This document shows, piece after piece, positions 14,757 through 21,219 of a stretch of 38,118 bases of DNA. Source of the stretch: RGIG3009 sp045578625 (GTDB taxonomy: Bacteria; Bacillota; Clostridia; Oscillospirales; Acutalibacteraceae). Location: positions 1-38,118 of the forward strand of contig JAZNKN010000015.1 in assembly GCA_045578625.1 (NCBI GenBank). The letters are read 5' to 3'. A program made the position numbers and the translations under genes. Numbering within the stretch: position 1 is the first letter of the stretch; every line of letters starts with the position of its first letter. Below the pieces are notes generated by a model. It was not told where the DNA came from. It did not search any database and worked only from the letters and a program-made list of their open reading frames with translations.

Positions 14757-16184
14757 TCAATTATCACCGCCGAAATAGTTGTTGTATTGGTACTTGGCGG
14801 CGGTGCATTCGGGGACGGGCCAGTCACTGTTGCTCCAATCGTGCCGAAGCTCTGTCATACGTTCCGAGGTGAGGTTGAAGTAGTAATGGTAGGCAGCCCC
14901 GGGCTCACCGCCGATCGGATCGTCAAAGGTGACGTCACACTGATACCATTCGCCATCAAGCTGCACGGCGTTCCATTTGTGTCCGCCGCCTGCCGTGCCG
15001 ACAATGCCGGTGCAGTTGATACCGACCGCCAGACACAGAGTTTGGAACGCCTCGGCGTAGGATTCGCAGACACCGTATTTGTTGACGAGAATACCGTATG
15101 CGGTCCAGTTGTCCTCGGCAAGACCGTCCCAACGAGCAGAAAGGTTGTAGCAGGAATCGATGAGGATGCGGTCATAGATCAGTTTTTCCTTGACAACGGC
15201 AGGAGCATTGGCGGGAATGGTGCTGACGATGCGCTGTACTTCCGCATCAAAGACGGCTTTCTTTGCGCGTACCTTGTCTCGCAGCTCGTCGGTGAACGGA
15301 CCGTATCCGTAACCGCTGTATTCGCCTTTTTCATTTCCGACAGCGTAGTAAAACGTAAGAGAGTCATTGTTATCGCCGCTGCTGTGGATGCAGACACGGT
15401 TGGCTAGATAGAAATGCTGAGGGTTATCAAACAGATACAAGTAAAAGATCTTGTAGCCACCGTTGTCGGACAACTCCGTATGCAGATCCACTCTGTCCTC
15501 CAGAGCGTTGACCGCCTTATCGATCTTGCGATAGCATTCCTTCCAGTGGTCATCCAGCTTGGAATACAGATACCGTTCGGTGTAGGGCAGTGCCTGATGT
15601 ACCTGTCCGGTAGTGTAGGTATAGGTCGTTGCTGTCGGCTTGGCTACGGTCGTCGGTTTGGTGGTCGTCGTTGTCGTAGAGGGCAGGGGCGTTTGGGTGA
15701 TCCCTGCGGTCGTGGATGAGGTCGTCGGTCTGACAGTCGTGGTGGGCTTTGCGGTAGTTGTAGTCGTGGGCTTGGCCGTGGCCGTGGTGGAGGTCACCGT
15801 GGTAGCCGTCGAAGGCTTGGTTGCCTTCGAGGTCGTCTGTGTGCCGGTTGGCTTTGTGACGGGGATGATCGGATTGGTGGGTGTTTCCATATCGACGATC
15901 ACCATACCGTCCTCGGTTTCCGTTTCGGTAAATTCAAAGCCTTCATCCTCCAGCGTTTCCACGAAATCCTCAAAATCCGTTACCTCGGTAAACGAAGGCA
16001 GTGTGGTCGTGGTCGTGGAGGGAACGGTCGTGCTGCTCGTTCCGACGGTAGCGGACGTGCCGGTTTCAGTCGTGCTGCTCGCCGTGGGGCTTTGAGTGGC
16101 GGCGTGGCTTTGTGAGTCCTTGGTGCAGGCAGCCAGCGAGAACGTTAGTGCAGTACATAACAGTATGGCAATGAGTTTTTTCAT
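14757..16184 (-). CDS. Transglutaminase-like lipoprotein with Thr-rich stalk
   Basis: The protein has 475 residues. The lipobox LAAC gives C20 as the lipidated residue. Residues 25-62 and 110-192 are Thr/Ser/Pro-rich stalks around a short acidic segment (63-101). Residues about 195-460 contain a transglutaminase-like fold with the Cys-His-Asp series GVCESYAE (C373), GGGHKWNAV (H402) and CDVTFDD (D417). Bacterial members are more often proteases or cell-wall-acting enzymes than cross-linkers. It lies downstream of the sigma-LRR gene on the same strand. Its ribosome site sits in the 3' arm of a strong hairpin (see 16191-16266), and the leader resembles that of the other lipoprotein here. Confidence 0.85.
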   Translation of the reverse strand: MKKLIAILLCTALTFSLAACTKDSQSHAATQSPTASSTTETGTSATVGTSSTTVPSTTTTTLPSFTEVTDFEDFVETLEDEGFEFTETETEDGMVIVDMETPTNPIIPVTKPTGTQTTSKATKPSTATTVTSTTATAKPTTTTTAKPTTTVRPTTSSTTAGITQTPLPSTTTTTTKPTTVAKPTATTYTYTTGQVHQALPYTERYLYSKLDDHWKECYRKIDKAVNALEDRVDLHTELSDNGGYKIFYLYLFDNPQHFYLANRVCIHSSGDNNDSLTFYYAVGNEKGEYSGYGYGPFTDELRDKVRAKKAVFDAEVQRIVSTIPANAPAVVKEKLIYDRILIDSCYNLSARWDGLAEDNWTAYGILVNKYGVCESYAEAFQTLCLAVGINCTGIVGTAGGGHKWNAVQLDGEWYQCDVTFDDPIGGEPGAAYHYYFNLTSERMTELRHDWSNSDWPVPECTAAKYQYNNYFGGDN

Positions 16185-16190
16185 AAAAAG

Positions 16191-16266
16191 ATCCCCTTTA
16201 TTGTATTTCGGGACGGTGTTTCGTCCTTACATCAATAAAGGGGATTTGAATTGCCGCTTGGTTTTA
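16191..16266 (-). promoter_or_regulatory. Leader hairpin pairing the Shine-Dalgarno of the transglutaminase lipoprotein
   Basis: On the minus-strand RNA, ATCCCCTTTATT (16245-16234) pairs perfectly over 12 bp with AATAAAGGGGAT (16202-16191). The second arm contains the ribosome site 8 bases from ATG 16184. A nested GGACG/CGTCC hairpin sits inside. Upstream is TAAAACCAAGCG (16266-16255), which recurs with one change before the other lipoprotein gene. The arm is followed by CTTTTT, so it may double as the intrinsic terminator of the sigma-LRR gene. Confidence 0.65.
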
Positions 16267-16290
16267 CGGTTTTTGCAAAAAAATCAAAAT

Positions 16291-19104
16291 TTATTCAACC
16301 GTTACGTTGCCGTTGTTGGCTGTCTGCGCCAACTCATTCAAATAGGGGCAACTGCCGACCAGTTTAATGGGAGCTGTTGTACCGGCAAAGCAGTTGAAAA
16401 TATCTTTGTAGCATTCAGGACAGGAGATGCACTCATAATAGTAGTCTTCGTTGGCGCAATCCGCACAGGTATCGTTGCAGAGAACAGGGGGATCGGTTAG
16501 GGTCGCGTTGATCTCAATGATGCAAAGCAGTGAAGTGCAATTTACAAAGGTGCAACGAAGTTCGGTAACACTTGCGGGAATGGTGGGTACGCTTTCCAAG
16601 GCGGTGCAACCATAAAATGCCCATCCCATTTGCGTGACGGAGTCCGGAATGGCGGGAATGGAGCGCAGAGCGGTGCAGTTTTCAAACGTGCCGACCAAGC
16701 ACTTGAGGCTGGCAGAAAAGTTTGGGACGGTGGTCAGCGAGGTGCATCCCGAATAGGTGTAGAGCAGTGACAACACGCTGTCGGGCAGGACCGGTGCGGT
16801 GGTCAGCGAGGTGCATCCGCGGAAGGTGTTGCACATATCCAGAACACCGTCGGGGATGGCGGGGGATTCGGTCAGCAGGTGACAGCCGTCGAACAAACTG
16901 GTGATAAACATGACACCCTGCGGTATTTCCGGCGGTGCTGTCAGTTGCTTGCAGTCATCAAATAAATGATCGATGCTGAGCAGCGGTCTGCCGTTGATCT
17001 CACTGGTTAGGGATGGATAGGTGGACTTGGAGCGGTCGTTGACCATGGCGCCCCAGCCGTTGTAATACAATTCGATCCAGTCCGGTGTCGTCTCGGCTGT
17101 TTCTGCAAAGGCGTGGCGTTGATAGCGATAGGTATAGTCGGGGGTGGTGAAGGTATCTCCCGCTTCGGGCGGTACGGTCACGCTACCACCCGCACCAACA
17201 GCCGAGCCATCGGCAAACTGGTAGGTACAGCCGGCAGGAACGATAAATGTGGTCCACGTCGGTTCGGGTTCGGGATCGACACCGTCGTCGGGTTCGGGCT
17301 CGGGAATCGGATTATCATCAGAGATCGGCACGCCGTGAACCGTTACGTTTCCGTTGTTCGCGGTGAGTGCCAGCTCCTTCAGTTGCGATGACATACCGAC
17401 GAGATTGATGGGGGAGACGGTATCACCGAAGCAGCCACCCATGTGGGCAAGAGCGGAGTCAATGCAGATGTCGCCGGTAAGAGCGGGACACGTGTTAAAG
17501 GTACCGCTCAGGTCTGTGACCGAGTCTGGGATGATAGGAGCGGTCTTAAGGTTTACGCACTGCATAAAAGCGTACGATAGATTGGTAACGCTGTTCGGAA
17601 TGACCAGATCGGAAGCATCCGAGATGAATCGGTTGCCTTGGAAGGTGCCCATCATCGTGGTGACGGATGACGGGATGACTAAGCGGCTCAGGTCGGCGGG
17701 AATATACCGCGCGAAGGTCTGATGGAACGTGCCGTACAAATGACGGATCGGTTTGCCGTCGATGGACGTGGCGATCACGATCTTGGAGTTGCCGTAATTT
17801 CTGACGCCAAACGGATACCACGAGTTCAGCATATCGTCCAGCGTCAATCCGACGTCGTCGTAATCGATCTCTTGCACGGGATACACGGTGCTGCCGTCGG
17901 TGATGCATTCGTAATAGTAGTCAAACGCGTGGTACGATACGCGATCGCCCTGCGTGCAGACGTCGGGGAAGGGATCGCCAGCAGTCAGCACCGTCCCGTT
18001 GTACAGTGTGTAGGTGCAACCAACGGGGATGGTACCGTCCAGGATCAGCACGTCATCATCCTCGACAGGATAGGCCTGAACGGGAATCTTGGAAGGAACG
18101 GTGCTGACGGTATGTGATACGGTGGAGGTCGTCGGGCGGCCGGTGGTGTCTTTGGTCTGTTTATCATTTTTGCCGTTGCCGAGGAGACCGACGGTGGCCG
18201 CTGCACCACCGCCGATGGCGATTGCCGCCGCAGTGATACTCGCGATGACTTTGGTGACCAGCGGCATCGCGGCGATCTTAGCACCAATGCCGACGGCTGT
18301 TGCGGTGGTGGCCGAGGTAGCCGCTGTGGCAGTAGCTGTCGTAGCTGCGGTCGCTGTGACCGTGGCAGCAGTTGCCGTGGCGGTTGCGGCACTGACTGTG
18401 ACCGAAGCACCGGTAGCGGCCGCCACACCATCGGCAAGAGCGGCGGCGGAGGTAAAGGGCATCGTTGCTTCGGCAGCGCCCTCGAACAGGAACTGGAACA
18501 AGGGGAAGAAGGGTAGAGCGTGCAGCTTGACGCTGTGCTTCTTTTCATATTCCTCAACCGAACCCTTGATCGCTTTACGGGCATAATTCAAGCGACTCTT
18601 GACGGTGTTTTCCGAAACGCCCTGGATCTCGGCGATCTGGCGCACAGACAGTTCGTCAAAATAATACAGCAACGCCGCGGCCCGCTGCTCCTCGGGCAAC
18701 GCATCGATCATAGCGTGAATGGTCTTTTTGAAATCGTCCTGATCCAATGCCTCATCCGGGATGAATTCGGCGTTGTCCTCTTTGATATCGTCGAAGATGG
18801 TGTTGCCGTCCTCGTCCTCGTCTACCAGGATATCCTTTTTCTTTTTGAAATATCGCGTACATTGGTGGTACGCGATCTTCTTCATCCATGACACGAACGC
18901 GGCCGGCTCTTCCAGTTTTCCCAGCGTATTAATGATCTCGATGAACGTCTCCTGCGTGATGTCAAAGGCAAGCGACTCATCCTTAACGGTTTTCAGCGCA
19001 AAGTAATGAACCTTGTCGTAAAACTCATTAAAGAGGGTGTTCATAGCGTCGCCGTCACCGTTTTGTGCCGCAGTGACCAAAGAGACAAGCTGTTCTCGTT
19101 CCAT
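16291..19104 (-). CDS. Membrane-tethered ECF sigma factor fused to BspA-type LRR ectodomain
   Basis: The protein has 937 residues in one uninterrupted frame. Residues 11-90 are sigma-70 region 2 (DITQETFIEII, FVSWMKKIAYHQCTRYF). Residues 125-185 are region 4 (ALPEEQRAAALLYYFDELS, then GVSENTVKSRLNYARKAI as the -35 helix-turn-helix). An Ala/Thr-rich low-complexity stretch (about 215-270) leads to one transmembrane segment (about 277-308). The outer part has two modules, about 358-590 and 621-937, each opening with (V/I)P(V/A)GCTY and ending NNGNVTV, joined by a Pro-Glu linker (601-615). Module 2 has 23-residue BspA/DUF285-like repeats starting at 715, 738, 761, 784, 807, 830 and 853, then a Cys-rich insert (876-905). 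No separate anti-sigma gene is seen nearby. GAGGAAA precedes ATG 19104. A surface-sensing sigma factor released by proteolysis is an inference. Confidence 0.9.
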   Translation of the reverse strand: MEREQLVSLVTAAQNGDGDAMNTLFNEFYDKVHYFALKTVKDESLAFDITQETFIEIINTLGKLEEPAAFVSWMKKIAYHQCTRYFKKKKDILVDEDEDGNTIFDDIKEDNAEFIPDEALDQDDFKKTIHAMIDALPEEQRAAALLYYFDELSVRQIAEIQGVSENTVKSRLNYARKAIKGSVEEYEKKHSVKLHALPFFPLFQFLFEGAAEATMPFTSAAALADGVAAATGASVTVSAATATATAATVTATAATTATATAATSATTATAVGIGAKIAAMPLVTKVIASITAAAIAIGGGAAATVGLLGNGKNDKQTKDTTGRPTTSTVSHTVSTVPSKIPVQAYPVEDDDVLILDGTIPVGCTYTLYNGTVLTAGDPFPDVCTQGDRVSYHAFDYYYECITDGSTVYPVQEIDYDDVGLTLDDMLNSWYPFGVRNYGNSKIVIATSIDGKPIRHLYGTFHQTFARYIPADLSRLVIPSSVTTMMGTFQGNRFISDASDLVIPNSVTNLSYAFMQCVNLKTAPIIPDSVTDLSGTFNTCPALTGDICIDSALAHMGGCFGDTVSPINLVGMSSQLKELALTANNGNVTVHGVPISDDNPIPEPEPDDGVDPEPEPTWTTFIVPAGCTYQFADGSAVGAGGSVTVPPEAGDTFTTPDYTYRYQRHAFAETAETTPDWIELYYNGWGAMVNDRSKSTYPSLTSEINGRPLLSIDHLFDDCKQLTAPPEIPQGVMFITSLFDGCHLLTESPAIPDGVLDMCNTFRGCTSLTTAPVLPDSVLSLLYTYSGCTSLTTVPNFSASLKCLVGTFENCTALRSIPAIPDSVTQMGWAFYGCTALESVPTIPASVTELRCTFVNCTSLLCIIEINATLTDPPVLCNDTCADCANEDYYYECISCPECYKDIFNCFAGTTAPIKLVGSCPYLNELAQTANNGNVTVE

Positions 19105-19130
19105 GGTGTTTCCTCGTTTCGTCTATGGTA

Positions 19131-19163
19131 CGCCAAAAAGGGTGCATGCGCACCCTTTTGGCG
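19131..19163 (-). terminator. Terminator of the SLAP-like lipoprotein gene
   Basis: Long stem CGCCAAAA-GGGTGC / GCACCCTTTTTGGCG on the minus strand with a GCAT loop and one bulge. The sigma-LRR start is only 27 bases beyond, so that gene needs read-through or a cryptic promoter. Confidence 0.8.
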
Positions 19164-19185
19164 AAAAATTTGCAGTTGGTTGCGA

Positions 19186-19980
19186 TCAGTTCATGCTGCC
19201 CTCGTCAACGGTTGCCAGAATGTAGCTGAGATCGGCGTCGGGAGTGACAACGTCGCTGGCGGCGAAGTGGAAGGTATGGGTCACATACGTCAGCGGCTGA
19301 ATGGTGAGGTTTTGTCCGTTGGTGAACCGACCGGTGGCGATGACGACCTTATCGTTGGAGATGGTCAGTTTTTTGACGTTGACGTTATATGCAGTGCGGT
19401 CGGCGTAGCCGTTAACGATCCGGCACACAACGACCAGCTCGGAGTTGTCCCAATATACTTCCACCGGAACCGCCGTCAGCGTGTTTTCATACCAACGGTT
19501 GTCGAGATCATAGTTGATAAAATGGGTGCAGATCTCCTGCTTTTTCGTGGTCGTGGTGGTAGACTTCTTGGTGGTGGTCGTTGCCTTGGTAGTTGTGGTG
19601 GTAGCCTTCTTGGTGGTCGCGGTCGTTTTTTTCGTGGTGGTTGTTTTCTTGGTTGTGGTTACGGTTGCCAGAGGCGTGTTGGTCGTTTTATTTGTGAGTC
19701 CGGCAACGGTGGTCGTGGTCGATGACTGCGACAGCTGCGTACCCTCGGTCGATTCGGTGGTAACGGTAGACTCGGTTTCCGAAGGCGCACTGTCGGTGAC
19801 CGTCATTGCAGGCTCGGTCGTCGTGGTAACGGTGGTGTTGTCTGTTACGATATCCTGCGAAGACACAGTGGTGGGATCTTCATTCTTTTCCTCGTCACGG
19901 TCGAAATCCGGCTGCTTGCTGCAAGCGGCGAGCATAAAGCTGAATACCAGGGTAAGCGTGATGGCGATCAGTTTTTTCAT
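19186..19980 (-). CDS. Thr-rich-stalk lipoprotein with SLAP-like C-terminal domain
   Basis: The protein has 264 residues. Signal peptide MKKLIAITLTLVFSFMLAAC gives a lipidated C20. An acidic/Thr-rich region leads to a TTTKK-type repeat stalk (about 105-147). The C-terminal beta domain (about 150-264) includes YWDNSELVVVCRIVNGY and NGQNLTIQPLTYVTHTFHF, a pattern like SLAP domains of S-layer-associated proteins. It is the first gene of the minus-strand locus ahead of the sigma-LRR fusion. Its leader resembles that of the transglutaminase-like lipoprotein. The SLAP assignment is by resemblance; ligand and role are unknown. Confidence 0.75.
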   Translation of the reverse strand: MKKLIAITLTLVFSFMLAACSKQPDFDRDEEKNEDPTTVSSQDIVTDNTTVTTTTEPAMTVTDSAPSETESTVTTESTEGTQLSQSSTTTTVAGLTNKTTNTPLATVTTTKKTTTTKKTTATTKKATTTTTKATTTTKKSTTTTTKKQEICTHFINYDLDNRWYENTLTAVPVEVYWDNSELVVVCRIVNGYADRTAYNVNVKKLTISNDKVVIATGRFTNGQNLTIQPLTYVTHTFHFAASDVVTPDADLSYILATVDEGSMN

Positions 19981-19987
19981 AAGTTTT

Positions 19988-20059
19988 GTCTCCTTGAAAT
20001 TTTTTCACAGGGAATCCCCTGACATTTTTAAGGGGGAGACATAAAAGCGTTTGGTTTTA
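19988..20059 (-). promoter_or_regulatory. Leader with anti-SD hairpin before the SLAP-like lipoprotein
   Basis: On the minus-strand RNA, GTCTCCCCCTT (20040-20030) can pair with AAGGAGAC (19995-19988), the ribosome site, leaving a 3-base bulge. A nested CAGGG/CCCTG hairpin (20021-20008) sits inside. TAAAACCAAACG (20059-20048) lies just upstream. The geometry matches the leader at 16191-16266, while the paired sequences differ in a compensating way. Confidence 0.6.
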
Positions 20060-20089
20060 TCCAAAAACAAAAAATTCCAATTTATTTTA

Positions 20090-20118
20090 ACTATACCACG
20101 CTTGCCGAGAAATGTCTA
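20090..20118 (-). promoter_or_regulatory. Promoter of the SLAP-like lipoprotein gene
   Basis: On the minus strand: -35 TAGACA, a 17-bp spacer and -10 TATAGT. It implies a ~100-base leader containing the anti-SD hairpin. Confidence 0.65.
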
Positions 20119-20150
20119 TAAATAAATGATGTTTTACAAATGAAAAGGTG

Positions 20151-20310
20151 TATCGCTGACGCGATATGATATACGGCAAGCCGTATGATATATTTGCGTC
20201 GCAAATATGATACAATATCCGTTACTTTATTTGCCTATGGCATATATCATCACTCGAAGAGCGATATCATATCGAAGATATATCGCCCGTTCCGAAAGGA
20301 ACGGATATCA
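20151..20310 (+). repeat. Hairpin-ladder element 2 (TGATAT/ATATCA)
   Basis: It has the same architecture as 1035-1205. Left half: TATCGC/GCGATA, ATACGGC/GCCGTAT and ATATTTGC/GCAAATAT hairpins joined by TGATAT. Right half: TGCC/GGCA, ATCaCTC/GAGcGAT (one mismatch), ATATC/GATAT and CCGTTCC/GGAACGG joined by ATATCA, the reverse complement. The switch point is about 20214-20231. Arms differ from one another and the joiner is kept. It is not coding. It sits between the lipoprotein promoter and the tRNA-Ser terminator. Confidence 0.85.
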
Positions 20311-20311
20311 T

Positions 20312-20357
20312 TGTAAAAGCACTCTTTTGTCTATCAAGACAAAAGAGGGCTTTTACA
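20312..20357 (-). terminator. Terminator after tRNA-Ser
   Basis: A near-perfect hairpin with 19-20-base arms (TGTAAAAGC-A-CTCTTTTGTC against its complement, one A-G mismatch) directly follows the tRNA 3' end on the minus strand. Confidence 0.8.
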
Positions 20358-20443
20358 TGGCGGAGAGTTAGGGATTCGAACCCTAGGTACTTTCGTACAC
20401 AGCATTTCGAGTGCTGCACCTTCGACCACTCGGACAACTCTCC
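20358..20443 (-). tRNA. tRNA-Ser (anticodon CGA)
   Basis: Minus-strand acceptor GGAGAG/CTCTCC, anticodon loop CTCGAAA, long variable arm (GTGTACGAAAGTAC), T loop TTCGAAT, discriminator G and encoded CCA. A class II tRNA of 86 bases. Confidence 0.95.
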
Positions 20444-20454
20444 ACAGCACACCT

Positions 20455-20483
20455 ATTATAGTAGATGCGACGCGGTTTGTCAA
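20455..20483 (-). promoter_or_regulatory. Consensus promoter of tRNA-Ser
   Basis: On the minus strand, TTGACA, exactly 17 bp, TATAAT: a full consensus match. It lies just downstream of trmL. Confidence 0.92.
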
Positions 20484-20492
20484 CCGCATTTT

Positions 20493-20987
20493 TTAGTATT
20501 TTGTCAGATGTCCTTGCGTACGCAGAGCGGGGAAGCCCCACTGGCGTAAAGCCTCATATACACCCACGGCGACCGTGTTGGACAAATTTAGCGAGCGTGC
20601 GGCATCATCGTCCAGCATCGGCAGACGCACACAACTTTCCGGATGCTCGTGAAGCAGCTCCTCCGGCAGCCCCTTGGTCTCCTTGCCGAACACCAGATAG
20701 GCACCGTCGGGGTAGGTAACATCGGAGTAGATGTGAGTACCCTTGGTGGTGAAATAGAAAAAAGGACCGTGATTTTTCTCGAAAAACTCCGCGAGATTCT
20801 CGTAATAGGTAATGTCCAGCAGATGCCAGTAGTCCAAGCCAGCGCGCTTGAGCTTGCGGTCGTCGATGGTAAAGCCCATCGGCTTGACAATGTGCAGTCG
20901 GCTGCCGGTGGCGGCGCAGGTGCGGCTGATATTGCCGGTATTCTGCGGGATCTCCGGTTCCACCAAAACAATGTTGAGCTGAGCCAT
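20493..20987 (-). CDS. trmL: tRNA (cytidine/uridine-34 2'-O) methyltransferase TrmL
   Basis: The protein has 164 residues, the normal length for this short SPOUT enzyme. LVEPEIPQNTGNISRTCAATG opens the protein, and LVFGKETKGLP and SLNLSNTVAVGVYEALRQWG form the knotted SAM site. It methylates the 2'-OH of the wobble base in tRNA-Leu. ATG 20987 follows a purine-rich AGGGGG site; longer upstream extensions have no support. It has its own promoter and no neighbours in an operon, but the tRNA-Ser promoter begins just after its stop. Confidence 0.94.
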   Translation of the reverse strand: MAQLNIVLVEPEIPQNTGNISRTCAATGSRLHIVKPMGFTIDDRKLKRAGLDYWHLLDITYYENLAEFFEKNHGPFFYFTTKGTHIYSDVTYPDGAYLVFGKETKGLPEELLHEHPESCVRLPMLDDDAARSLNLSNTVAVGVYEALRQWGFPALRTQGHLTKY

Positions 20988-21012
20988 AGTAAAGCCCCCT
21001 TTTACATACCCT

Positions 21013-21041
21013 AGTGTAGCACAAGGCGGCGCGAAAAGCAA
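21013..21041 (-). promoter_or_regulatory. Promoter of trmL
   Basis: On the minus strand: -35 TTGCTT, a 17-bp spacer and -10 TACACT. Confidence 0.7.
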
Positions 21042-21148
21042 ATGGAGTTTTATTGCAGGTTGAAAATTGCGCTTTTTTGTGCATAAAGGCAAATTCTTCG
21101 CGAGAAAATTGACGAAAACAGGAAATTGTTGGTCAGGATGAATAAGTA

Positions 21149-21177
21149 TTGCAATTTTTTTGAAAGTAGTGTATACT
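21149..21177 (+). promoter_or_regulatory. Promoter of glgP
   Basis: -35 TTGCAA, a 17-bp spacer and -10 TATACT, 43 bases before the start codon. Confidence 0.78.
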
Positions 21178-21219
21178 GTTAGCATAATCTTTATATAACA
21201 CGACAAAGGGGATAGGACC

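Noticed and set aside
18089..18586. Plus-strand Val/Ala-rich frames opposite the sigma-LRR gene and Thr stalks
   Set aside because: They are antisense images of the Ala/Thr-rich low-complexity segments; the minus strand carries the domains and ribosome sites.
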